Source: Malania oleifera
Lineage: Eukaryota; Streptophyta; Magnoliopsida; Santalales; Ximeniaceae
Length of the DNA stretch: 64,000 nucleotides
NCBI RefSeq assembly: GCF_029873635.1
Contig: NC_080422.1
Coordinates: forward strand, 9,641,764 to 9,705,763
Direction: 5' to 3'
Position 1 is the first letter of the stretch. Each line of letters begins with the position of its first letter. A program made the position numbers and the translations under genes. Below, piece by piece: positions 22,763-34,531 of this stretch. The notes beneath the pieces are model-generated. The model was not told the DNA's origin and ran no database searches. It was given only the letters and a program-made list of their open reading frames with translations.

Positions 22763-23881
22763 ATGTCTAGGGATCAATTATGAGTTAAATCCAGCATTGC
22801 TCTCGAGCAATGGTTTATCTCGCCAGAAAGGAGGATCAAATACGATAAAGTGTTTAGGCTTAAGGAGCCTATCCTAGGTAAATTTCTCGATATAGAATTC
22901 ATGCAGATTCATTTTAATAATGTGCTAGATATGTTCAGGTATCAAGGATGGTATGAGTTCATTAGTTTTCAGCCTAGAGAGATGTATCCCATCCTTGTCA
23001 GATTGTTTTATGCCAACCTAGGACAGGATAACCAGGGATGCTACTCGTGGGTCTTTGAGACTGACATTTGGTTTGACAACGAATATCTGGCCGAGACCTT
23101 TAATATCTAGAGAGGAGATTTTGACTGCCCTGACTCGCTCTCAACTTGGATTAACGAGCAAGATTTCACTTTGAGTACTTTCATTAATTTGGTAATGACT
23201 AATCTTGTGATTGATCTGAGTCACAGCCCCAACTATAGGTCTCTAACACTCGAGGTTAAATTTGTGCACCACCTGATCTCCTATAACATTCTGCCGAAGT
23301 CTGGGTCTAGAGATCATGTTTCATACCTAGACTGCTTCATGATGTAGTGTCTCTTTACGAGGAAGAAGCTAGACTTACTGAGACTGATCCTGAAGTGGAT
23401 GTTTGTGAAGACGGTGGGCAAGAGGATCATTTTGCCATATGGGGGCATCCTAACTAAGATTTTTTTTAGAGAGAGAGTCACCAGGACTCCGTATGCAGTG
23501 CTGAAGAAGATTAAAGGCACACACACCTTCTCCTTTATGACCTTGAAGTTGATGGGTTATGAGTTGATCGGCAACATGTGGTTGCCAACTATTCTTGAGA
23601 GAGGACCAGCGCCACAGGAGGCTCCTCAGGAGCAGCCACATGTGACATCTAATGCTGAGATTATGGCTTTCATCACTGGTCTCACTGCGTCCTTCGATGA
23701 TTTTAAGATGTCTATCCAGAGCGAGATCAAGGAGCAAGCCTTTTCATCCTAAGCGAGGCATTCTGAGTTTTACGTCAAGCTCTTAGAGTTTCAGTTTGTT
23801 GTAAAGGATGAGGAGGATGACGGTGGGGAGCAGATGGGCGTGAGCGGCGATGAGGAAGGGCCTGATGATGGAGAGGCCTAG
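22763..23881 (+). pseudogene. Retroelement second ORF, plant-transposon-domain-like
   Basis: A single + frame from ATG at 22763 to about 23881 with stops near 22781, 23108, 23345 and 23750 and no frameshift (about 370 codons). Features: a PERRIKYDKV segment, aromatic-rich DMFRYQGWYEF, an LFTRKKLDLLRLILKWM segment and RIILPYGGILTKIF, then a Pro/Gln linker and a strongly acidic tail. The last two segments resemble proteins usually annotated as 'putative plant transposon protein domain', which occur as extra ORFs in plant LTR elements; their function is unknown to me. It has no similarity I can see to RT or integrase. It could also be a captured host gene fragment. Confidence 0.6.
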
Positions 23882-25267
23882 AGGAGGATTTGAGGATCTG
23901 CTGCTCATATATCTCATCTCTTTTATATATACATTTGGGTCTGTAACAACTATATAACTTTCAGTTTTTGCTTTTTGCATTACATTCTCACACACCACAC
24001 TGACATATTGATGATTACCTTTTTGTTTTGTGTGGTTGACTTCAGTTTATATATGATGGCTTGCATGCTTTTAAATTTCTATCAGTTTATGTATGTTTTC
24101 CTGATAGATGCCTCCTGCATGGCGGATGCAGTTGATGAGTATTGCCTACTAGTCGAAATTTTTAGGTTCTCGCATGCTCAAATTGAATGATACTGTTTGC
24201 TTGAATCTTTTTAATGCAGGTTTTTTTTATGGGAAATGCCCTGTTTACAGACGGCATGCTGCTGGATTTTCTTTTGAAATTTCCCAAAATATTTAGACTT
24301 TTGCTAAAATATTGATGGATGTGCACGGATAATTTAGATTGAATTCAAATTACTCGCTCTTAGCTCAAATTAACTTGAAACATCTGAAGCTTGTGCATGT
24401 GTTTAAACCTCTTACTGATCATTGGACCTGAATAGCATCTGATTGATGTAAAATTATTGAGATTTATATGATAAAACCAGTTTTGTAAGTAGGTCTCTAT
24501 GGGAAAAGTAATATTTTTAGATGAAATGTTGCCAAAATTTTCTAAAATTCATGGCACACATCCTATGTTGTATAAAACTACACACTATGATATGAGATAT
24601 TGTGCTTCTAGAACATTTTTTTTTGTTTGCGTCATGATTATTCTAAATATGATTTGTTATAGTCAATTACGATAATATTGCTGGACTTAAATCAAATCCT
24701 TTGTGGCAAACTTTATCCCCAAAACACTTGTTGACTATTTCAAAGGGGAATTTCTTTTAAAGACAAATTTGCATGAAATAATCTTAAATGATAATCTTTT
24801 GCCATGCTGTGTATTTATAAATTTTAAAATACTTGTGTCTTATGCTCAAGTTGTAAGAATAGAGAGAATACATAATCCGAGGGGGAGCCACTTCACTTAG
24901 AAATATATGGCTCTGAAAAATTAAACGCTATCTCACATCATTCATTGCTATACTCTATAACTTGTGAGATTATCTTTCAATCATTTTGTGCTGCATGAGT
25001 ATATTATATCTTTGACTTGATTATTTGAATTGATCAATATTGGAATATTTGAGTTGATGCAAATTACTGTATATTATTTGTTGAACTCAAACAGGTCACT
25101 TAGAAACAATTTTTTTTTTTTTTGGGAAAATGCTTCATTTTGAAATGGCATGTTGCCGAAATTTCTAAAAATTATCTCAAATTATATCTTGTATCAAAAT
25201 GATTATTTCTCATTGTTTGCCTTTATGCTCTCATTCTTTTATCCTGACCCTTTTTGCTGTTGCCAAA
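23882..25267 (+). other. Element 3' non-coding tail with diverged internal repeats
   Basis: AT-rich. A segment with a T-run, then GGGAAAATGC..., GGCATG(C/T)TGC and GAAATTTC(C/T) is seen at about 24225-24300, more weakly at 24490-24550, and at 25113-25180, suggesting ancient spaced repeats. No open frame is convincing. Confidence 0.45.
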
Positions 25268-25309
25268 AGGAGGAGAAGAGGCAAAATTGGGATTGCACCA
25301 AAGTCAACA
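25268..25309 (+). other. Polypurine tract and 3' LTR stub
   Basis: AAAAGGAGGAGAAGAGG is followed by ATTGGGATTGCACCAAAGTCAACA-type sequence, the last bases of the LTR. The 5' and main part of the 3' LTR is missing, mirroring the stub at 20840-20866. Confidence 0.55.
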
Positions 25310-25967
25310 GTATTTTTTTCCTAAACCTCAAAGTTAGTTAGTATCTTTATCTTTTTCCTAAACCCCAAGAACATTTTTTTAAAAACAGAAATTACTTTCA
25401 TTTTTAGCCTATTTTATTTTAGAAAGGTTAAATAGGATTGAGTTTCTATATCACACCATTCTTCCATTTACCTCGATGAAACCCAATAGCCCAGGAGCCA
25501 ATGGCTAACTCAAAGACCCGTTCCCCATTTAGGCCTGGTTTAGCCCAAACCTCATTATAGCCTAGTACAAAGCCCAAATACATACTAAGCTTAGTCTAGT
25601 TAACACAACCTAATTATCCCTAGCATTCGACCCAAAATCAATTCAGCTCAAAGTAACTTAAATTAGATTAATCTAACCTGAATCCTTCAGGTTTGTTTGT
25701 TTCTCAAAAAACTCAAAGAAAATTAGAGAAAATTCAAGAAAAAGACTTAAATGAAAACCGAAAAAAATAGTTTTCCGAGCTCGGATTAATCATTTCGAAG
25801 ATAAGATCCCCTTTTTAAGCTCGGATTTGAAAGTAGAGAGTCCGTAGCTCTCTGCTTATGTTCCTCTTCCGATCAAGACCTGCAAAATGAGAAAAAGAAG
25901 TGTGAGAATGATAAAAATAGAAAAAGAAAACAAGAAAAAGAGATCGAAAAAAGGAAATAGAGAAAGA

Positions 25968-26033
<66 letters not shown>

Positions 26034-26260
26034 CTATGAAAATAGATGGTGGTCAAAAGGGAGGTGAGAGATTGAGGGAGAGCACAAGTGAAAGAGAGCT
26101 GAGATGAAAGAGTGCAAAGAGGGAGGTAAGTCGGAGATGCAAAGAACAGAGAGAGAGGAGAGAAAGAATGAGAAGATAGAGAGAAGAGAAATAGAACAAA
26201 GGTTTTTATATTAATTTTTTTAAAAATAATAATAATTAGTGGGACACATGTCAATAGAGA
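25310..26260. other. AT- and GA-rich spacer
   Basis: 25430-25700 has many CCCAA/TTGGG words resembling the middle of LTR K (29230-29400 and 36365-36530). The rest is a purine-rich stretch whose - strand open frame is a Ser/Leu simple-sequence artefact. A GACACATGTC palindrome at 26245 recurs as GACACGTGTC at 38865. It may be a relic of another LTR, but no ends were found. Confidence 0.35.
25974..26030. repeat. (GA)n microsatellite
   Basis: About 28 uninterrupted GA units. Confidence 0.95.
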
Positions 26261-26352
26261 AAATATTTAAGTAAGATAATTCTTTCCTATATGCAATACA
26301 AAAAAAATAGGCGTGGCAAAAGTAGAATTCTCTTTGCAAGTATAACATGAAT
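26261..26352. repeat. Dispersed repeat, second copy, left part
   Basis: Matches 7190-7290 in direct orientation. It is interrupted by LTR D and continues at 28181-28272, matching to 7384. Confidence 0.7.
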
Positions 26353-28175
26353 TGAAATTAGAATAACTTTCCCAAGAAGGGGGTGAATTGGATTATTTAA
26401 AGATTTATCCTCTTTTTAACTTTTTACTTGTTTTAATGCAACAACAAAAAAGTAAATTAATCTTACAACCAAATCACACCACAAAGTACTGAAAAATTAA
26501 AAACACAATCCAACCAACCAAAGTATGAAAATCAATCAATCATTCAAGAATTCTATGCTTTTTGGTAGCAGCCTTGTAGTTGTTTGCAAACCCTGCTTTG
26601 AATGAAAATTTTAATGCGCTTCTTTTAATCAAGATTTTTGCAAATTAAGCAACGTACTCCCTTGTGGGTTTCCGCAAACTGTTAATTAAAACGTACTTTC
26701 TAAAATCAAGAATCTTCTTTGAATTTGGATTTTAAGCCGTGCAATCTGCACTTAGCTTACACAAAATATATGGTGCAAGAAGTAAAGAATAAGGAAGAGA
26801 GAGAAAACATCGAGATTTTACGAGGTTCGGCTTATCCACAACTTACGTCCTCGCCTTTGGCAAACTACCAAAGGATTCCACTAGCGTAGTTCCTTTACCG
26901 GGCGGAATAAACCTTTACAACAACTCCTTCAAGTAGGCTAGAGCCCGTCTCTCCAAACGATTTTCCCTCATTTGGTCAATGATCCAACAAGCCTGGAATC
27001 GTCCAATAACTACAAGAGAAACAACAAGTAGATGTGTACAAAGAGTGCTCACATAGAAAGCTTATTAGAACTATTCAAATATATATACTTTAGAATTTAA
27101 ATATCAAAGATGAAATACAATTCGAAGCTCGAGATTAGAATTCACCAAGTCCCCTTTTCTCCAATGAGAAATCAGTATGTAGAACTCAGGGATTGATGAT
27201 CAATACTTTTAGAATGTCAGCACTTTTAGATTGCAAGTGGTTGAGCAAGTAGTGACTTTGAATGCAAGAGAGCTTAGAGCAGATTTTTCAATTCTTGGTG
27301 TGTTTTGATTTGCAAAACCATGTATTTATAGGTTTTCAAAAGTGTTTTCATGTTGCCCAAGTTTACTTGGAGTATTTCCCAAGTTTTTAGAAATTTTGGG
27401 GTACAAGCAACTGATATTTAAAATTTAAAATATTTAAAAAATTTGCCCGTTAACAGTGTTCGGTCTTCTGAAGTATCGAGGTCATACGACTGAAGTTCCT
27501 TAATGCTTTGAAAATATTGAACTAGACACAGGGTCAGACGTATGAAGTTAGAGTTCATACTTCTAAAGTTTCGGGTTCAGATGATTGAAGTCAAAGTTTA
27601 GTCTTCTGATGTGCTTCTGCCAGTTTCTGTGTTTCACCAATAAATCTTCAATCGTTTGAACTTAATCTTCAGTCTTCTGAAGTTCACACTTCAGTCTTCT
27701 GAGCAGTAACTTCAATCTTTTGAGCAGTATACTTTCTGATTTTTTTTATTTCTATTTCAAAATTATGTTTTGCTTTCTTTCTTTATTCTTTTATAAAACA
27801 TTTTCCGGGATTTTAAAATAGGTCTCTAAGTCTATATATTTCCCCTAAAGAGCTTTAGATGATATTTCAATAGATATTCAACTTTGAAGTACTTACATTG
27901 CTCATCCTAAAATCTTATACTCTAAGCTTAAAATCTTCAATTTCATAATCACTTTGAAATCCCTTGGACTTTAGCTTGAGCTGGTTTTAGTTTCCCCCAT
28001 GCATTGATCAATCTAGCGTTGCTTTGAGCTTCTCTTGGATCACTTGTAGCTTGATGGTCCATAATGATCCTTGTATTATTGTCAAACCTGAAACATCATT
28101 ACTCAACCATTCCAAGTTAGATTATCCTTTGTTTGCTATCACCAAAACTGATTGAAAAGCCCAGTTAGGCCAACA
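26353..28175 (-). mobile_element. Solo copia-type LTR D
   Basis: TG at 26353 and CA at 28175 with perfect TSD TGAAT (26348-26352, 28176-28180). The interrupted repeat is rejoined correctly when compared with 7180-7384. Length is 1823 bases. On the - strand it begins TGTTGGCCTAACTGGGC and ends with a CAATTCACCCCCTTCTTGGG segment. The transcribed-region block near 26818-26856 (GAGGTTCGGCTTATCC...TACGTCC) corresponds to the one in LTRs A, B and I. TATA on the - strand is CCTATAAATACATGG (27323-27337). Its array at 27455-27725 uses a different motif from the other LTRs. No coding region. Confidence 0.95.
27455..27725. repeat. CTTCAGTCTTCTGAAG array in LTR D
   Basis: About a dozen units built on CTTCAG / CTGAAG arms (CTTCAGTCTTCTGAAG, CATACGACTGAAG, CAGACGTATGAAG, CTTCAATCTTTTGAG). 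It sits just upstream of the - strand TATA box, in the same place as the TCGGTCGACCGA arrays of the sister LTRs. Confidence 0.8.
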
Positions 28176-28272
28176 TGAATCAATAAAGATATAAATAAAA
28201 AGTTTGATACTAAAATAAGAAAATTCACTTTTTATATTAATCACGCTAACAATGATATTCTATTATCATTAT

Positions 28273-29402
28273 TGTAGACACCCCATTTTATCTAAGGTTT
28301 ATATAACATAATTGGGCAGAACTTATACAATAAAGTGAGAAAATACAAAGAAAAATATAAAATACAGGGAAATTGAATCTTTACATTGAAAAAAAAAATA
28401 GAAAAGAAAAAAATGATGAAAAACAAAAGAAAAAGAGGAGGTTGGATTCTCCAATTTTCCATGCTTGCACCTACACACACATAAAAGAGTGCTAGTTAGG
28501 AAAATTAAAAACAAAAGTTAATTGGTATTTTAAATATGATTGAGCAATTTAAATTAGTTAGTCAGTTTGATTAACCAATTAGCTTTAAGTTTGATTGATC
28601 AATCCAATTTAATCCAATCGATTCCCTTAGACCTATAAATAAAGGTTTTCTGAGGGTGAGAGGCATTCAAACATACAAATTGGAAGACAAGAATTTGAGA
28701 GTTTGAGAGAGTTAGAAAGGAATTGCTTTATTGAAAATTTGAGAGAGAATTGCTGAGAGGTTGAGTGGCCAACATCGAAGAAATCAAGGAGGGTTGAAGA
28801 CTGAAGGGGTTGAATTGCAGTAGGGGCTTGGAATTGAAAGGCTCGGGGAAAGAAGAAGGATAACATAAGAACAGAGGCTTAGTTTTGAAGAGCAAGTGCA
28901 ATAGAAGGGAATTCAAGAGGCTCAGATAAAAGGAAGAAGAAGTTGCAGAGTGGAGAATTCACAAGCAAAGGTAAGTACTGTTTGATTTTGCAAATCTCTA
29001 ACAAATGCTGAATTTTGAATTTTTGTAGTTAGTGTTTAAATTCAAATAGAGTAAAAAATAATTTTCTTAGAATATACCAAATAGGATTTAGGAATTGGAC
29101 CCAAATTTGGAATATCCATACCCAATTATCCTAGGTCTAATACTCGAACTCGATAGCTTAGAGCCGAATCCAAAAGTTGAGACCTGAATACTCTTAAATC
29201 CAGCCTAAAGACCCAGGTCAACTTGACCTAAGTCTAGGTCCATCGATCCATTGACCCACCCAAATTACCAAGCCCAAGACCAAAGTCAACATTGACTTAG
29301 GTCAACTGATCCATTTACATTAACTGAAGCCCAATCCAACTTAGACCTAAATTTAAACTCAGACCCAACCTAAAACCTAAACACTCCTAAGGCCTAATTA
29401 GG
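28273..29402 (+). mobile_element. Gypsy-type LTR K, left part
   Basis: Starts TGTAGACACCCC, a common start of plant gypsy LTRs, right after the dispersed repeat. CCTATAAATAAAGG at about 28636-28649 is a good TATA box, followed by a purine-rich transcribed region. It is interrupted at 29403 by LTR G with TSD TTAGG and resumes at 36365. The LTR start is inferred from sequence type, because the other LTR of this element is not in the window. Confidence 0.6.
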
Positions 29403-30478
29403 TGTAAAGATCCAGAAAATAAAAAATGATTAAAATAATTAGAAAAAAAAAATAAATAAAATAATAAACAAACAAATAAAAGGAATAGTATGGAAAAATA
29501 ATAATAAAATAAAATAAGATTAATTATCAATTAATTAATTAATTAATTATTTAATTAAATTAATAAATTAATTAAACGTTATTTAATTGAAGTAATTAAG
29601 AAAATAATATGATGGGTGTATATATATAAAATATAAAATAATGTAATGATTGAATTAAATGAATTGGCCTCTCTATTTTACGCCTCTCATATCTCTCTCA
29701 GTCTCTCTCACTTCTCACACTCACCACCGTCTCCTCTTCTCTCTCTCCTTATTTTCTTGGACAATATTTGGCCGATTGAAAAACCGAAGATACCATTGGG
29801 TTCCTATCTCCGCCACTGACATTTCTACTGGAGCGGATTTGTCGTGGGAACAACGTAGGCACCATTCTCGGGGTAAGGTAATTTTTTTCTATTTTCTCAA
29901 TTTCTCCTTAAATTTGCCGCTAAATCGACTATCGGGCGCCACCACGGGGTCCTAGTTGCGATCATTGTCATTTTGGTTAGAGTAAATTTTCAATTTGGAT
30001 TTCCTAGGCACCACTCCAAAGCGAGAGTGGGATTTGGGGAATTAAGTAAATTAGTTAGATTTGAGAGTATAATTATTTGTTTGGAATTTATGAGCTTAGA
30101 AAATGTTAAAATAGTATTTTATTTATGGTTGATTTAATGAAATTAGGATTTTTGATTCAGGATTTGGGTGAGCGCCGCAAGTATCTTCTCAGGGTCTCTG
30201 TTGGCGTTGTTCAAGAAACCAGGTAAGGGGGAAATATATATTAAACAAGATTTTTATGAATTAATTGAGAAATGAAATATGCTATTAATATACATGTATA
30301 TGTTTTTGTATGGATTTAGAATGCCAACCGTTTAAATTACGTTTTCTGAGCCTAGAGCTATTTATTTAGATACGTATATGTGAAAATGAACTGATGTAAG
30401 TGAATGATATTTTAAAGATAATTATGTAAGATAAGAAAAGTATATTTTCAGTATTTGAATGTTAAATGTAGGTTGACT

Positions 30479-30483
<5 letters not shown>

Positions 30484-30538
<55 letters not shown>
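30484..30538. repeat. (AC)n(AT)n compound microsatellite
   Basis: About 16 AC units run directly into about 11 AT units, inside LTR G. Confidence 0.95.
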
Positions 30539-30710
30539 GAATTTTACCGCTAAATAGTGTGGCATGAGTAATAAATAGTGTGGTATGAGTAAAATAAAAC
30601 TTTGTGTGGGACTATGCTATATGTATGAGATGCACGTTATATAGGAAAAACACTTAAACGAAATGTTATATGAAATATGTTGCATGCGAGTGTTAATGCA
30701 ACTATGGAAA

Positions 30711-30830
30711 CAACCATGGCTGAAAAGATGTCGAGACTAAACAACCATAGCTGAAAAGATGCTGAGACTAAACAACCACGGCTAAAAAGATGTCGAGACT
30801 AAACAACCACGGCTGAGAAGATGCCGAGTA
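30711..30830. repeat. 31-bp tandem repeat in LTR G
   Basis: Four copies beginning CAACCA(T/C) at 30711, 30742, 30773 and 30804, with core GGCTGAAAAGATG(T/C)CGAGA. LTR F has no equivalent run, so it arose within this copy or subfamily. Confidence 0.9.
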
Positions 30831-32281
30831 TTTTATGGATTAAAATGAAAATGAGAATGAAATGGAAATGAAATGTGATATGTGAACAATGCAAAAATAG
30901 GAAAGAGCCATGTAAAGTGAAACACTATGAAATGTCAAAGTTGAGAACATGAATAGATGTGAATTACAGAATAATGACAAACAGAATAATGTATTATGGT
31001 ATTATTAGCATTTGTACTAGTAGAACATGTTATGTTTGGGCATGGCAAACTTTTCGCTTGAGGGCTTGTTGAGAAAGGCGAGTGCCCTGGTAAGTATAAG
31101 ATGTAGCAGTAAGCTGTATAACGTACTAGAATATAGGGAAATTACTTGTATGGGCGGGTAAATTTTTTGATTCTCGGGGGTCTTCGCTTGTAAACTTTTG
31201 TATGAATTGTGTGAGTACGAGATTACTTCTTCACCTGACGGCATACTGAATAAGGTGAGTACTCTGATATGCTTCAGTTGTGACCTTTGGTTGCCTAAAG
31301 TATCATAATAGAGGGGTGCTACTTGTATGGGCGGGTAGTCACCCCTATCCTTGGGTAGTCTCATGGGTAAAATACCTTACATGTGTTTGATTAGGCTCAG
31401 GAAATAATTTCATAATTTATGCTAATGGTTTGCAAATGATATAAATATGTTATTTTTAAATCTTATGTTGACCACACGCTGATTTAATATACTTGTTGAC
31501 TCTATGAGTCTGATCCTGTTTTGATTATGACAAAACCAATATTTCTCATCTGTGCACTGAGCCTCTTGAACACGTCTATCCTTAGCATGCACTGTTGGTA
31601 GGAACTCAAGTAAGTCATACAGACTATGAAGATCAAGCTTCATTGATGGCGTCTGAAGAATCAAAAGAATGAAGACTTATTCTCTATTGTATTTGCATTC
31701 CTTTTTAATTGGTCTGTAATAATTTATATGGTTTGTAATAATGCATCTGCATGCATGATAGGATTTAATGCTCAACAAGACCATAGGGACCGAATGACCT
31801 TAGGGCACCTTCAGTTGACCAACGCCAGGTTTTTGGGCATACTTGAAAAGACCTTAGATCTTAACACATATGCACTAATAAGTCCCCATTATCATTCACA
31901 ATCAGCGGATCAAAATTGAGATAAAATATTCTTAAATTGAAAAGGTTGAAAGGGTTTAGGCGACCGAACCTAAGCTGTGTAAAATGGCTCGGGCGACCGA
32001 ATAAGTTAACACGTTGACTTCATGTTTCGGGCACCCGAACCTATATTAAGCGTATCTTCCTCAGGCACTCGAACCTGTGTCAAGTACCTTTTTAACTACT
32101 CGGGTGCCTGAACGATCACCTTCAAAATGGGCTCGGGCGATCGAATTGGCTGGTTCGGTTAACTGAACTTAGCTTTGGGTTCCCGAACCTTGAACAGAAT
32201 GCTACTGACTTTGGTTAAGCTTATCGACTTTGATTTCGGGCACCCAAACCTTTAAAAAGTGAAATTTTGAGTGTGTCTATG

Positions 32282-34531
32282 TGTTAACCTTGTTGGTCAC
32301 GCCCAGTTTTGATTATGACAAATACTCATTGTATCTAATGAGTTTTTGAGGTTTTGTGCAGGAACTAAAATTGTCAAAGATTAAGATGTGCACAAAGAGG
32401 AACTAAATCTGAAGACCCATTTATCAATTGTATTGTATTTAATTTATTTGTAAAGGGTCTGTAATAGTAAATAGGTCTTTGGTTTGTAATAAGCTCACAC
32501 ACATCACATGCATGATAATACGTAAGCTCAAACAAACCATAAATGAGAAATGACCTTAGAAAGACCTTAGGGCTTTGTCGATCGACACCGAACTTTTTTG
32601 GTGCCTTCAAAATTGAACCACAAGTGACCTTAGGACACTCACTTTTGCACTTGCATGTATTAGACACTTGAATAGGGTTTTGTATGTTTTGAAATGGGAC
32701 CAAAATGCACACATGGTGCACTTTCGGTCGACCGGCCATGGTAGTTCATTTTGCCCTAGTCGACCCAAAGAGGCTTGGGTCAACAGTTGACCAAGGTCCT
32801 GGTCGACCGAACCATGTAGTTCAAAACCCCCCGGTCGACCGAAACCCTCTTTGGTCAACATTTTGACCATCTAGTCGACCGAGCCATTTTTGTACTCCAA
32901 TTACCTGGTCGATCGAGGGTCCTCGGGAAAATTCCCAGGGATCTGGTCGACCGAACCAACCAGTTCAAAATGGCCTGGTCGACCGAACCTTTGTAAAAAT
33001 AGAAAATCGCCTTTGGAAAGGCACTTTCGGTCGACCGACCACTCAGTTCAAAAATGCCCTGGTCGACTGAACAATGTGAGTCCTGGTCGACCGGACCTCT
33101 CGGGTTGCCCTGCATTTTTACCATGGTTAACTTATTTTTATCAGGGTTAAAATATTTAAAACATTATTAATCTTTTCTAATATTCCCGACTATATCCCTA
33201 ACGGTCATATTTTAGGGGTTTTCTATTTATACCCCTTCATTTGGGAAGATTCATAACTTGATTAGCCTACTTGATTAAAAATTCTTTCTCAAGTTCAAAT
33301 ATCCATAATACTTAGATCTAAGCCCCATTCACTCATACTTACCTGCTACTATTATCTAAACCCTCTGTAAGTCGATTGAGTATTTGTTTGGAAAGGTTTG
33401 CTCTCCTTGTTCTATTTGATTGACATGATTTTCTTGAGAGCCAAACCTAAGGATTCTTAGGGGACTTTGTTGATAAGTCTATCCTAAGAAGACCTTGATA
33501 GATCTTCTAAGCTTGCACTTTCTTTGCAATATCTTGAGAAGATTGTATGTGTTTTTGGTTGCAAAATATTTTCAAATTACTTTCAAATATCTAGTGTGCT
33601 TTATCTTGATAAATATTTAAAGAGATATTTTTTTGTGTGAGAAAAATCTTTGTTGCTATATTCATTGATTTATATCTTAAGTTGAATACAAAAGATTAAT
33701 CTCATTTAGAAAACCAAATCTATATACTACTTGAGCTTCATATACATATATGTGTTGAGAAAACCTGTTGATTGAAATATATGGAGTGTGGCTAATATCT
33801 TTGCTTAAGCATTTAGATTGAATATCTTGTGATACAAAGATTGCTTGTTTGACACTCTCACGTACGCATTACACTGATAGAAAACACCTTTGAGAGTTGA
33901 ACTATCTAGACCACACTGAACTTACATATTGAATCATACTGTGGTGTATGTTATTGTGCGTATTTGGGTACATATTTGCTTTACACGAAAGCACAATCAC
34001 TATACTATTTGATTGTAATACACATCTGTTGCATTTCCAAGCACGGGCCTAAGGAGGGAGACTAGCCCTGGAATAGTCCCGGATTGGCTTAAACCCGGTT
34101 AGGAAAGCTAGGTGCGTCTTCCTGTTAAGGCGTGTAGGTTGAGGTCAGCCCCGCTAATTGGCCTGGTTAAGGTTGAGGTCAACCCTGTGCTAATTGACTT
34201 GGTTGTAATCGGTGTTGGTCCACCCTTAAGTGAGCTATTAGTGAAATCCTCGGGCTTGCGAGCTAGAGGCGGGGACGTAGGCACAGTTGGCCGAACCCCG
34301 ATAACATATCATGTGTTTGTTTATATTTCTGCATTGTATATTTACCGCACATGTATGTTATGGGTGAATGATGCGTATGACTTAATTTCCACATTATATT
34401 TATCTATGTATTTGGAAATTGCGTAGACTGACCCTAGGTTGTGCATATACTATTGTTTTATAGATTTACCTAGGAGAAAAAGTTTTAAATTCCAATTCAC
34501 CCCCCCTCTTGGGAATACACCAATCCTAACA
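32282..34531 (+). mobile_element. Solo copia-type LTR I
   Basis: Starts TGTTAACCTTGTTGGTCACG, ends CACCAATCCTAACA, perfect TSD CTATG (32277-32281, 34532-34536). Length is 2250 bases. Inserted into the motif array of H, so it is the youngest of the stack K, G, H, I. Its own array of GGTCGACCGA units is at 32577-33095, TATA-like TATTTATACCCC is at about 33222, and the GGGGACGTAGGC...CCGAACCCCGAT block is at 34269-34305. LTR A (45323-47403) is its closest relative in the window. Confidence 0.95.
32577..33095. repeat. GGTCGACCGA array in LTR I
   Basis: About twelve units, many with the perfect palindrome GGTCGACC or TCGGTCGACCGA, spaced about 25-45 bases, ending roughly 125 bases before the TATA-like box. 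Confidence 0.9.

Larger units (their letters stand above)
20749..25309 (+). mobile_element. Decayed copia-like element with two ORFs and LTR stubs
   Basis: + strand order: LTR 3' stub ending CACCAAAGTCAACA (20866), primer-binding site (20869-20880), gag (20920-22092), motif array with TATA (22238-22640), second ORF (22763-23881), long AT-rich tail, polypurine tract and another LTR 3' stub ending ACCAAAGTCAACA (25309). No protease, integrase, RT or RNase H is present, so it is a non-autonomous or internally deleted copy. The LTR ends match those of the solo LTRs A, E and H, which is the reason I class those LTRs with this copia (SIRE-like) group. TSD not established. Confidence 0.65.

Noticed and set aside
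25310..25314. GTATT as the right TSD partner of GTATC at 7463
   Set aside because: It would make 7468-25309 one element with inverted LTR ends, and the match is only 4/5. The nearer ATATC at 20744 explains E better.
25856..26254. 132-codon open frame with long Leu/Ser run
   Set aside because: It is the translation of a GA microsatellite and surrounding purine-rich DNA.
32577..33095. CRISPR-like array of short palindromic repeats
   Set aside because: The repeats are 10-16 bases, variable, irregularly spaced, inside plant LTRs with TSDs, and there are no cas genes. It is not a CRISPR.
34112..34426. 104-codon open frame in LTR I
   Set aside because: It lies in the conserved non-coding transcribed block of the LTR, has no homologue in sister LTRs, and no known domain.
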